DNA of 64,000 bases, taken from positions 233,770-297,769 of the forward strand of contig JBGAGG010000005.1 of assembly GCA_044226845.1 (NCBI GenBank), written 5' to 3'. Of the stretch, positions 51,662 to 60,547 are shown in pieces (the first letter of the stretch is position 1; each line of letters begins with the position of its first letter). This DNA comes from JAFDZO01 sp044226845 (GTDB taxonomy: Bacteria > Bacteroidota > Ignavibacteria > Tepidaquicellales > Tepidaquicellaceae). The notes under the pieces were generated by a model. That model was not told the origin of the DNA, made no database searches, and saw nothing but the letters and a program-made list of their open reading frames with translations. The position numbers and the translations under genes were made by a program.

Positions 51662-54334
51662 TTGAAGTATAATCACATTGAAATAGAGAAGAAGTGGCAG
51701 AAGTTCTGGAAAGAAAATAAAACTTTCCGCACACCTGAATTTGATAAGCTTGATAAAGATAAGCCGAAATTTTATGTTCTTGATATGTTCCCTTACCCAA
51801 GTGGAGATGGGCTGCACGTCGGACATCCTGAAGGCTACACTGCAACCGATATAGTTGCACGGTACAAGAGAATGCAGGGCTGCAATGTACTTCACCCAAT
51901 GGGATGGGATGCGTTCGGGCTGCCGACGGAACAGTTTGCATTGAAGACAGGAATCCATCCCAAAATAAGAACGGCAGAGTGTATTATTAGATTCAGAAAC
52001 CAGCTTGATTCAATAGGATTATCCTATGACTGGGACAGGGAAATAAATACTTCCGATGAGAAATTTTTCAGATGGACTCAGTGGATATTTTTAAAATTAT
52101 ATAATTCGTATTACGACGATGCTGAAGACAAGGCAAAACCTTTAAGCGAATTAAAAATACCTGAAGGGCTTGATGAAAACGGAAAGAGAGATTTTCTTGA
52201 TTCGCATCGATTAGCTTATTTATCCGACGGTCCAGTTAACTGGTCGCCTGAACTTGGAACTGTACTTGCGAATGATGAAGTAGCAGAGCAAATCGAAAAA
52301 GGTCATACAGTTGTAAGAAGAAATATGCGACAGTGGAAACTGCGAATTACTAAGTATGCAGACAGATTATTAAAAAGTTTAGATGATTTAGATTGGCCAA
52401 CAAACCTGAAAGAAATTCAGCGTAACTGGATTGGCAGAAGCGAAGGTGCGATGATTAAGTTTAAAATTGAAAGTGATAATCTGGATGACGGAAGATATAT
52501 AGAAGTGTTTACTACAAGACCTGATACGATTTTCGGAGCAACGTATATGGTGCTTGCACCGGAGCATCCTTTGGTTTCTGAAATTACCACTTCGGAAAAT
52601 TTAAAGACAGTCGATGAATATATTTTAACAGCTGCTAAAAAATCAGATATGGAAAGAACAGAGCTTTCCAAAGATAAGACAGGTGCTTTTACCGGTGCCT
52701 ATGCAATAAATCCTGCTAACGGCAAAAAAATACCTGTGCTTATTTCTGATTATGTGTTGGTCAGCTATGGAACAGGCGCAATAATGAGTGTACCCGGGCA
52801 TGATGAAAGAGATATGGAATTTGCAAAGAAATTTGATCTGGAAATTATTCCTGTAGTTATTCCTGATGAATATAAGAATACTGCTTTCAAAAAAATTAAA
52901 TCAGATGACGGCAGTGAGATTATTATGTCCGGTCCCGGAATAGGTATGATTGATGGTAAGATGGATAATGAGTTCCATAAATTTTTAGAAGATACAAGAA
53001 AAGGCGATGTATGCTTTACAGGCGAAGGGTATGCTTTTAACTCAGGATTTTTAAACGGGCTGACAACTGAAGAAGCGAAGAAAAAAATTATAAACTGGAT
53101 AGAAGAAAATAAATTAGGTAAACGAAGTGTTAATTATAAATTACGCGACTGGCTTTTTTCACGTCAAAGATACTGGGGCGAACCGTTCCCGATAATTCAT
53201 TTAAATGACAGGGATTCCAAAGCATTAAAAGAAGGTGAACTACCGTTAACGCTTCCTGATGTTCAGTCATATAAACCTTCGGGTACAGGCGAATCTCCAT
53301 TGGCAAATATAACTGACTGGGTAAATACAACAGATAAAGAAACAGGTAAACAGGCTAAGAGAGAAACTAATACTATGCCTCAGCTTGCAGGTTCAAGCTG
53401 GTATTTTTTGAGATTTGTTGACCCTGTCAACTCAGATATTTTTGTTGATAAAGAAAAAGAAAAATACTGGATGCCCGTTGATCTGTATATAGGCGGTTCT
53501 GAACATGCCGTCGGTCATCTGCTTTATGCGAGACTATGGCAGAAATTTTTGTATGACCTGGGATATGTATCGTACGATGAACCGTTCAAAAAATTATTTA
53601 ATCAGGGAATGGTGCTTGGTGAAGACGGACAGAAGATGAGCAAATCCAGAGGGAACGTTGTAAATCCCGATGATGTCATTGAGCAGTTCGGTGCAGATTC
53701 ATTGAGATTATTTGAAATGTTCATGGGGCCGCTGGAAGCAGCAAAGCCATGGAGCACTACAGGAATAGAAGGAATGAACAGATTTCTGAAAAGAATATGG
53801 AGATTAGTAATTGATGAAGAAACCGGAAATCTAAAACCGAACATTGTAGATGAAGAACCTGAATTAAGATTAAATAAACTTCTGCATTTCACTATAAAGA
53901 AAATTACCCATGATATAAATGATATGGATATGAAGTTTAATACTTCAATTGCGCAGATGATGATTTTTACAAATGAATTATATAAAGCTGAAAAGATTAG
54001 CAGAGAAATATTAAATACATTTGTTCTGTTACTCTCTCCGTTTGCTCCTCACATAGCAGAAGAGCTTTGGAGCGCATTAGGGAATAAAGAATCTCTCAGT
54101 TATCATTCATGGCCGAAATTTGAAGAAGAGCTAGCAAAAGCCGATATGGTAACTGTTGTATTTTCTGTGAACGGAAAGGTGCGGGGGAAAAAAGAAATGC
54201 AGCCCGACCTGAGCGATAAAACTCTGGAGCAGGAAGCGCTTGATGACCCGAATGTGATAAAGCATATTCTTGGCAAGGAAGTGGTGAAGATAATCGTAGT
54301 AAAAAATAAAATGGTAAATATAGTTGTAAAATAA
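51662..54334 (+). CDS. leuS: Leucyl-tRNA synthetase
   Basis: This class-I synthetase charges tRNA-Leu. The 890-residue protein has the HIGH signature as HVGH (residues 52-55, in YPSGDGLHVGHPEGYTATDI), the CP1 editing domain (about 230-430, with TTRPDTIFGATYMV) and WYFLRFVDP. KMSKS occurs in GEDGQKMSKSRGNVVNPDD and an anticodon-binding C-terminal region ends the protein. The start is TTG at 51662; no alternative ATG precedes the conserved YNHIEIEKKWQKFW. A bidirectional terminator follows. Confidence 0.98.
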   Translation: MKYNHIEIEKKWQKFWKENKTFRTPEFDKLDKDKPKFYVLDMFPYPSGDGLHVGHPEGYTATDIVARYKRMQGCNVLHPMGWDAFGLPTEQFALKTGIHPKIRTAECIIRFRNQLDSIGLSYDWDREINTSDEKFFRWTQWIFLKLYNSYYDDAEDKAKPLSELKIPEGLDENGKRDFLDSHRLAYLSDGPVNWSPELGTVLANDEVAEQIEKGHTVVRRNMRQWKLRITKYADRLLKSLDDLDWPTNLKEIQRNWIGRSEGAMIKFKIESDNLDDGRYIEVFTTRPDTIFGATYMVLAPEHPLVSEITTSENLKTVDEYILTAAKKSDMERTELSKDKTGAFTGAYAINPANGKKIPVLISDYVLVSYGTGAIMSVPGHDERDMEFAKKFDLEIIPVVIPDEYKNTAFKKIKSDDGSEIIMSGPGIGMIDGKMDNEFHKFLEDTRKGDVCFTGEGYAFNSGFLNGLTTEEAKKKIINWIEENKLGKRSVNYKLRDWLFSRQRYWGEPFPIIHLNDRDSKALKEGELPLTLPDVQSYKPSGTGESPLANITDWVNTTDKETGKQAKRETNTMPQLAGSSWYFLRFVDPVNSDIFVDKEKEKYWMPVDLYIGGSEHAVGHLLYARLWQKFLYDLGYVSYDEPFKKLFNQGMVLGEDGQKMSKSRGNVVNPDDVIEQFGADSLRLFEMFMGPLEAAKPWSTTGIEGMNRFLKRIWRLVIDEETGNLKPNIVDEEPELRLNKLLHFTIKKITHDINDMDMKFNTSIAQMMIFTNELYKAEKISREILNTFVLLLSPFAPHIAEELWSALGNKESLSYHSWPKFEEELAKADMVTVVFSVNGKVRGKKEMQPDLSDKTLEQEALDDPNVIKHILGKEVVKIIVVKNKMVNIVVK

Positions 54335-54370
54335 AAAAAAAGCCCGTTGTAAAAAAACAGCGGGCTTTTT
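54333..54370. terminator. Bidirectional terminator between leuS and the convergent gene
   Basis: AGCCCGTTGT (54341-54350) pairs with ACAGCGGGCT (54357-54366) with one G-T pair. The run of As before and Ts after makes it active in both directions. Confidence 0.85.
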
Positions 54371-54394
54371 CATTTCAGTTTGTAACATTCAATT

Positions 54395-55813
54395 TTATTT
54401 CGGAAGATTTTCAAGCAGCCATTCTTTACTGGCAATATTCTGTTCATTTTCCAAATCATACCTCAATTCAAGCAGTTTTGATTTCGTTAAGTTGTTAGGG
54501 TTTACCATTTTCTGAAGGTATAAAAAGTACTTCCAGTATAACTGATAGCTTTTCTTTGATATTTTGTTTTCATTCCTTTTTAAATAATGCTTTACCGAAT
54601 CGATCAGATAAAACTGCGCATTCATTTCCTTCTGCATATAGTAAATCTTTGACTGCAGGATTTTCGATTTCAGATAAAAAATACTGTTCAGGTAATCTAT
54701 TTTATTGATGATATTCAAAGCCTCGTCGTAATTTTTCTGCGCAAAAAGTATCTGTGCCTTTGCAAGGCTTATAGTATCTTTTTTGAATTCGGGAATTAAT
54801 TTGCTTTTATAATCGAATAAAAATTTCTCGGCAAATTTTATATTGTTAACGGCAATAGATGCAGAAATAGCGTTTTGAAAATCTATGTGATTTACAAACG
54901 GAAGTTTTTTGAATATAAAATTTTTCTCTGTCAGCCTGTAAATTTCAAATCTCTCCTGCTGAAACTTTGTATTTCCTTCGTTGCATTTTTCCAGAGTGTA
55001 ATTCATCAGCGCGCTTATAAAATACTCGGCATTATCCAATGAAAGATTATCCATCTTTGAGAAAACAAAATTTTTCAATTCGTAATAATACTCTTCTTCA
55101 TCAGGTTTCCAGATAGTCATTAATACAAGATAGTTCAGATAAATTATCGGATGGTCTTTTTTAAGCGACTTGGAATGGAGCTCTATATAATTTAAAATCT
55201 CCTGAGAAAAATATAAGTCTGCTTCGCTTTTAAGATTACTCTTTCTATAATAATATAAGAAGTGAAGCATGCTAAGCTTGGAGATAATAAAATGCAAATC
55301 TAGATTTTCCGATACAATCTGTATATCATCGGGAAGTTTTTCTTCATTCCTTTCAAGTTTAAAATGAAATTTTGAAAGTTCAATCTGCATATTGTTTAAA
55401 TAAAAATTCTGGTCTCTGTCAAAGTCTTTTGGCAGTGACTGCTTTATTTTTTTAGAATAAGCCTCAAAATTTTTAGGAAGATTTTTTTCTGTAAAATTCT
55501 TCAAAAGGCTGCTGCTCATATAGAGTTCATTTTCTTCCATCATAACCTGTGTATAAAATCTTTCAATCATCCTGCAAAATTCGGAAATCAGACTTCTTAC
55601 TTTGTTTTGCTTATTACTGCTGCCATAGAGATGCCGGCTGAGATGCTCTATATCTATTTTATCAAAATAAGGATAGATTTTCTGTAGATAATTATAGAAA
55701 GTAGTGAGCGCCTGAGTTTTATTAAAATACGGAGAACGCAGGAATTCGCCTAATTTTTTAAAGTCTTTTTCACTTAAGCTTCCAGCCAGCTCTAAAAATC
55801 TGGTTTCTTTCAT
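54395..55813 (-). CDS. Helical-repeat protein of unknown function
   Basis: A 472-residue, very helix-rich, Lys/Tyr/Phe-rich soluble protein with no signal peptide. The N-terminal block LSEKDFKKLGEFLRSPYFNK is shared by a paralogous family common in Bacteroidota and Ignavibacteria. The C-terminal half has TPR-like repeats (AKAQILFAQKNYDEALNIIN, YLKSKILQSKIYYMQKEMNA). No enzymatic motif. It may be a scaffold; nothing in the context helps. Confidence 0.75.
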   Translation of the reverse strand: MKETRFLELAGSLSEKDFKKLGEFLRSPYFNKTQALTTFYNYLQKIYPYFDKIDIEHLSRHLYGSSNKQNKVRSLISEFCRMIERFYTQVMMEENELYMSSSLLKNFTEKNLPKNFEAYSKKIKQSLPKDFDRDQNFYLNNMQIELSKFHFKLERNEEKLPDDIQIVSENLDLHFIISKLSMLHFLYYYRKSNLKSEADLYFSQEILNYIELHSKSLKKDHPIIYLNYLVLMTIWKPDEEEYYYELKNFVFSKMDNLSLDNAEYFISALMNYTLEKCNEGNTKFQQERFEIYRLTEKNFIFKKLPFVNHIDFQNAISASIAVNNIKFAEKFLFDYKSKLIPEFKKDTISLAKAQILFAQKNYDEALNIINKIDYLNSIFYLKSKILQSKIYYMQKEMNAQFYLIDSVKHYLKRNENKISKKSYQLYWKYFLYLQKMVNPNNLTKSKLLELRYDLENEQNIASKEWLLENLPK

Positions 55814-56048
55814 TTTAAATATAATATTATCAGTAGTTAAGACGAGGTTAAAATTATGAAAATATGTCTTAGTTAAAAATGTAATAAATTTAACTCAAAA
55901 TGCGTAAAAAACACTCTTTTCAAATGATTTCTAATTAAGAAATTCAATTTAAATAATTTTTTACCTCTAAAATATGATTTTTTTTGCGAAAAAAATCTTT
56001 GTTTTGAATAGGAATACATAAGTATTTTAGAATAACTAAAAAATAATC

Positions 56049-57671
56049 ATGTTCAAAATACTTATTTCAACATTTCTGTTTTTTTGTGTTTCGTTGAAAC
56101 CGGCATATTCCACATTCATTAAATCACAGTATACATTTGATGCAAATAATATAAGAACGAATATTTGGAATACCGGGGTTTTATTTCAGGATTTAAGCGC
56201 TAATAATACGCCCGGATTTGAATGGCCAAAGTTTTCCGGAAAGAATGCTATATTCACTTCCGGACTATCGATTGCGTGTATGATAAATGGAAATCTAAGA
56301 ATGGCTAATGCAACTTACAACGGTGAGTATGCTCCGGGGTATGTTGATGTGCTTCAGCCATTGAATCCGAAATTTAAAACAAACTCTTCATTCAAATTAT
56401 ATAATGTAAAAGCAGGCGATACTCAAACTTCGAATCCTGATTATGCTAACTGGGGACTAATGGTGCCGTATGGAGCCCCATATGAAGATATAAATAATAA
56501 TGGAACATTTGAGTTAAATATTGATAAGCCCGGAGTTCCCGGGGCAGACCAGACAATTTTTGTTTGCTTAACAGATGCTGACCCGTCAAATCATACTTCC
56601 TCAGAAGGATTTTCAGGGGGAACTCTTCCCGTATTTGCAGAAGTACGCTTGACTCTATGGGGCTACAATCTTCCAAACCTTAATAATATTTTATTTACAA
56701 GATATGAGATTATTAATAAATCGGGCAAAGCCTGGACTAATACTCACTTCGGATTATTTAGTGAGTCCCATTTAGGAAATACGTCCGACGATTATATTGG
56801 CTGCGACTCTGCCTTAAATTTAGGTTACACCTATAATGCAGGAAATGTGGATAGCGCGTATGGAATAAATCCTCCTGCAGTCGGCTTTAGATTTCTAAAA
56901 ACTCCTCTATATAAGATTGAGCAATTAGGTATGACTGCATTCAATTATATGCCGTCATACAATATTTTAAATGAGTGTCTGAACGACCCGTCAGGGAGTC
57001 CTTTAAATGCGCTCAATATACTTAGAGGATTTAGAACAGATAACTCGGGATGGTTAAACCCAACTAGTGTTCCTCCATATAAAACAAAATATTGTTTCTC
57101 AGGGAATCCTGAAGATTCATCAGGATGGACGGAATATAAAGGAATAATATGCCGCAACGGAAATTTAATAACCAGTGTACCCGGAAATAAAAGGTCAATG
57201 ATGGTAACCGGTTCTGATTCGCTTACGGTTCAACCCAATAAAAAATTTAATATAGTTTTTGCAACAGTAATAGATAGAGGGAGCAGTAATCTTAACTCTG
57301 TAACGAAGTTAAAAAATCTTTCTAATATTGCAAAGATTTTTTATGACAATAATTTCAATTACAGTGATGATGATATTTCGTTTATTCAGAGCATTCCTGA
57401 AGTATCTCCGGTTTATTCATTGAGTCAGAATTACCCCAATCCATTTAATCCCGCAACAAAAATTAAATTTTTTATTCCGGAAAATACTTTTACATCATTA
57501 AAAATTTATGATGTAACCGGAAAGGAAGTAAGTACGATTGTGAATGAAAATTTATTGAAAGGAGAATATGAATATTCGTGGAATGCCCTGAATCTTCCCA
57601 GTGGAATATATTTATACAAGCTTGAAACAGAAAAATTTTCTCAATCTAAAAAAATGATTTTAATAAAATAA
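56049..57671 (+). CDS. T9SS-sorted surface protein with the shared ~430-residue domain (array gene 1)
   Basis: A 540-residue secreted protein with a signal peptide (about residues 1-22). Its main domain contains NTPGFEWPKFSGKNAIFTSG, LRMANATYNGEYAPGYV, the Asp/Asn loop YEDINNNGTFELNID that looks like a calcium-binding site, NHTSSEGFSGG and SDDYIGCDSALNLGYTYNA. The C-terminal ~85 residues are a T9SS type A sorting domain (NYPNPFNPATKI). The same main domain is present in the next two genes, giving a tandem array. The domain is common in Ignavibacteria surface proteins but I know of no function. Confidence 0.83.
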   Translation: MFKILISTFLFFCVSLKPAYSTFIKSQYTFDANNIRTNIWNTGVLFQDLSANNTPGFEWPKFSGKNAIFTSGLSIACMINGNLRMANATYNGEYAPGYVDVLQPLNPKFKTNSSFKLYNVKAGDTQTSNPDYANWGLMVPYGAPYEDINNNGTFELNIDKPGVPGADQTIFVCLTDADPSNHTSSEGFSGGTLPVFAEVRLTLWGYNLPNLNNILFTRYEIINKSGKAWTNTHFGLFSESHLGNTSDDYIGCDSALNLGYTYNAGNVDSAYGINPPAVGFRFLKTPLYKIEQLGMTAFNYMPSYNILNECLNDPSGSPLNALNILRGFRTDNSGWLNPTSVPPYKTKYCFSGNPEDSSGWTEYKGIICRNGNLITSVPGNKRSMMVTGSDSLTVQPNKKFNIVFATVIDRGSSNLNSVTKLKNLSNIAKIFYDNNFNYSDDDISFIQSIPEVSPVYSLSQNYPNPFNPATKIKFFIPENTFTSLKIYDVTGKEVSTIVNENLLKGEYEYSWNALNLPSGIYLYKLETEKFSQSKKMILIK

Positions 57672-57695
57672 TTTTTAAAAAGTAAACTTACGGCT

Positions 57696-60224
57696 ATGAA
57701 AACCAGGTTAATATATTCATTCGTTTTAATTTTATTTGCAGCCTCACTACAAGCTCAGCCGCTTACATGGAACAACTGGGTGCAGGTCAGTTCCGGTACA
57801 AGCGCAAATTTAAATTACATGGCTTCTGACGCAAGCTTAACTAAGTATTATGCTGCCGGCGATAACGGGTTAATTTTAACGTCAACTAATACAGGAAGTT
57901 CATGGTCTTTATTAAATACGGGTTTCTCAAACTCGTTGAAAGGAATTTATCTCAATGGCGGAACGACGTTTAACGTTTGCGGTTCAAATGGCTTTATAGC
58001 AAAGACGGTTAACAATGGCGCTAACTTTACACAGCAGGCTACAGGAACAACAAGTACATTGAATTCAATGATGTTTGTCGCTTCTAACTATGGAATTGCA
58101 GCAGGAGATAACGGAACATTGATGCAGACAATAAACGCGGGAAACAACTGGAATGCGGCTTCATCAGGAGTTACCTCTAACCTTAACTTTATTGCTCCTT
58201 ATGATAATCTAAAGGGAATAATTGTCGGAGATAACGGAGTAGTCATCAAAAGTATTTTAGAAGTACCAACATTTATTTTTTCTTTTAGAAGAGTTACTAC
58301 GGGCACAACATTGAATTTAAAATATGCAGTTGTTCTTGATTCTAATAATATTTGGATAGCAGCTTCGGGCGGAAATCTTTTGCATACAACTAATGCAGGA
58401 GTGAACTGGCAGACCGTAGTTACAGGATTTACAAATGATTTGAACTATATATCTTTTAAATCCTCCACTGAAATGTATGTTTGCGGTACAGGAGGATTGA
58501 TTTTAAAATCTACCAATGGAGGTGGAACTTTCACTCAAATGATTTCCAATACAAACCAGAATTTAAACGGAATCAAAATAAATGACAACATAGGATGTGC
58601 AATCGGAAACGGAGGAATTATTCTAAGAAATATTTTATACGGTTCAGGCGGAGCATTTATAAAACATCAGGCACAGTTGAATCCTAACAATATTTCAACA
58701 TGGATTTGGGATACAGGTGTTTTCAATCAGGATTTGAGAACAACCAATACTCCGGGAATGGAATGGCCGAAAGGTTCAGGTAAGACAGCAATATTTACTA
58801 CCGGACTTTCTCTTGCTGCATATGTAAACGGTGAGCTTCGAATGGCGAATGCTTCATATACAGGAGAGTATATCGGAGGATATATTGAGAACGGCATTGC
58901 AAAGACAGGCACAGACTTTCAATTATTCAGAGTGAAGCCGGGTGATAATTGTTACAATAGCATTGACTATGCTAACTGGCAATTAATGGTACCTTATGGC
59001 GCGCCTTACAGTGACGTAAATGGCAACGGACAGTATGATGCATGTATTGATATCCCCGGAGTAAAGAATGCAGCGCAGACAGTTTTCGTTTCTTTAACAG
59101 ACGGTTTCCCTCAGACACATTCAACATCGGAAGGTTTTTCAGGTGGCACTGCTCCTATGAAAGCAGATGTACGCTTAACTGCGTGGGGATATCAGGATTC
59201 TTTAAACGGCACTAACCTCAGTGACGTTTTGTTTTTCAAATGGGAAATTATAAATAGAAATAATTTACCCTGGACAGGGTTTTATTCTTCAGTAGTATGC
59301 GATCCGGATATAGGGTATGCTACCGATGATTATATAGGATGTGACTCAACAAGAAATCTTGGTTATTGCTACAATGCAACAAATACTGATGCAATTTACG
59401 GTACTGCTCCTCCTGCAGTAGGTATGAGAATGTTAAAAACTCCTATCAGAAGAAATGCGGGTCCGAACGATACTCTAGGTATGACGTCATTTGTTCAACT
59501 AAGCAGAACAGGTGGAGGCGGCGTAGCTTGTGAACAGGAGCCCAGTAGTAACCCTATGACTGCCTATAACTTCATGAGAGGTTTTAAAAAAGATGAAACT
59601 CCCTGGCTTAATGCTGCTTCAATTCCGCCATACCAAACCAAATATTGTTATACAGGCGACCCTGAAACAGGTACAGGTTGGACGGAATACACAGGTTCAA
59701 TCAGAAACTGCGGTGGTTCACTAAGCGGACCTGTTGAACCGAATGCACCTAGAGATGTAAAATATGTTCTATCAATGGGCAGAGATAATTTCACTTTTAA
59801 TCCCGGCGATACGCAGGTAGTTGTAATGGCGCAGATGATGGCAAAAGGTTCAAACAATAAAAACTCAGTCACGAAATTAAAACAACTGAGCGACAATGTT
59901 TATAATTCTTTCAAGGGCGGAAATATTTCAATCGGAATAAATCAGATATCACAGATAGCAAACTCATTTATGCTTTATCAGAATTACCCGAATCCTTTTA
60001 ATCCTGTTACAACAATTAAATTTCAGATTCCTGAAAATACTTTTACATCATTAAAAATTTATGATGTAGCAGGAAAAGAAATAAGCACAATTGTGAATGA
60101 AAATCTTTCAAGAGGTGAGTATGAATATTTGTGGAATGCTAATAGTTTCCCAAGCGGAATTTATTTTTACAGATTAGAAACTGAAAGCTATACACATACA
60201 AGAAAAATGATTTTAGTTAAATAA
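57696..60224 (+). CDS. T9SS-sorted Ycf48-propeller plus array domain (array gene 2)
   Basis: An 842-residue secreted protein, a fusion. The signal peptide (about residues 1-20) is followed by some seven Ycf48/BNR-like propeller repeats (residues ~30-305, e.g. DNGLILTSTNTGSSW and GGLILKSTNGGGTF). Next comes the array domain (from KHQAQLNPNNISTWIWDTGV), with NTPGMEWPKGSGKTAIFTTG, a putative Ca loop DVNGNGQYDACID and DDYIGCDSTRNLGYCYNA. A T9SS type A sorting domain (NYPNPFNPVTTI) ends the protein. It starts 24 bp after gene 1, so they are cotranscribed. The propeller is related to that of the 15811-17034 protein. Confidence 0.85.
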   Translation: MKTRLIYSFVLILFAASLQAQPLTWNNWVQVSSGTSANLNYMASDASLTKYYAAGDNGLILTSTNTGSSWSLLNTGFSNSLKGIYLNGGTTFNVCGSNGFIAKTVNNGANFTQQATGTTSTLNSMMFVASNYGIAAGDNGTLMQTINAGNNWNAASSGVTSNLNFIAPYDNLKGIIVGDNGVVIKSILEVPTFIFSFRRVTTGTTLNLKYAVVLDSNNIWIAASGGNLLHTTNAGVNWQTVVTGFTNDLNYISFKSSTEMYVCGTGGLILKSTNGGGTFTQMISNTNQNLNGIKINDNIGCAIGNGGIILRNILYGSGGAFIKHQAQLNPNNISTWIWDTGVFNQDLRTTNTPGMEWPKGSGKTAIFTTGLSLAAYVNGELRMANASYTGEYIGGYIENGIAKTGTDFQLFRVKPGDNCYNSIDYANWQLMVPYGAPYSDVNGNGQYDACIDIPGVKNAAQTVFVSLTDGFPQTHSTSEGFSGGTAPMKADVRLTAWGYQDSLNGTNLSDVLFFKWEIINRNNLPWTGFYSSVVCDPDIGYATDDYIGCDSTRNLGYCYNATNTDAIYGTAPPAVGMRMLKTPIRRNAGPNDTLGMTSFVQLSRTGGGGVACEQEPSSNPMTAYNFMRGFKKDETPWLNAASIPPYQTKYCYTGDPETGTGWTEYTGSIRNCGGSLSGPVEPNAPRDVKYVLSMGRDNFTFNPGDTQVVVMAQMMAKGSNNKNSVTKLKQLSDNVYNSFKGGNISIGINQISQIANSFMLYQNYPNPFNPVTTIKFQIPENTFTSLKIYDVAGKEISTIVNENLSRGEYEYLWNANSFPSGIYFYRLETESYTHTRKMILVK

Positions 60225-60511
60225 ATGACAGACGGGGAAAAGAATATCTTAATTTTATATCGGTAATAAATTCGCCTTTATTATCGTTTATTGCTGCTCC
60301 TATTGCAATAGTATAGAGATATTCTGCCCCGTTGGATTTTTGTTACAATGAGAATGATTCAGTCGCAAAAAAGAGGCAGTCCCCCTGCACAGGCTTTATA
60401 AGCCAAGGCAGACATGAATCATTTATCTCGAATTCTCTCTGACAGATTTGAGACCTTTTCCCAGGAGGAATTTAATCTGTCAGGAGATTTTTTAATTTTT
60501 AAAAAAGTGAT
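60225..60511. other. Intergenic leader region of array gene 3
   Basis: A 287-bp gap that separates array genes 2 and 3 and holds the structured segment at 60353-60493. The first ~120 bp are AT-rich and featureless. An AATGAGAATGATTC segment (60347-60360) has some resemblance to a Fur-type operator, but it also forms the first strand of the RNA-like stem. Confidence 0.6.
60353..60493 (+). ncRNA. Candidate structured RNA leader with terminator-like hairpin
   Basis: AATGATTCAGTCGC (60353-60366) pairs with GCAGACATGAATCATT (60408-60423), 14 bp with two bulged As. It encloses GGCTT/AAGCC (60392-60404) and a GCAG/CTGC pair (60376-60388). CTGC can instead pair with GCAG at 60408-60411, giving a mutually exclusive fold. 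Downstream, CTGACAGATT (60439-60448) pairs with AATCTGTCAG (60474-60483), followed within 4 bases by six Ts. The segment ends ~20 bases before array gene 3. It could be a small RNA or a regulatory leader. It matches no RNA class I can name. Confidence 0.35.
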
Positions 60512-60547
60512 ATGGCAGAAAATATATACCTGAGTATATTTAAAAAA

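Noticed and set aside
60401..60412. Match of AGCCAAGGCAGA to the 4.5S SRP RNA apical region
   Set aside because: The GGAA tetraloop and the UCAGG/AGCAG internal loop of SRP RNA are missing; 12 matching bases are not enough.
60353..60423. Cobalamin riboswitch
   Set aside because: Some B12-box-like bases occur, but the segment is far too short, the core consensus is not met, and the downstream gene is not B12-related.
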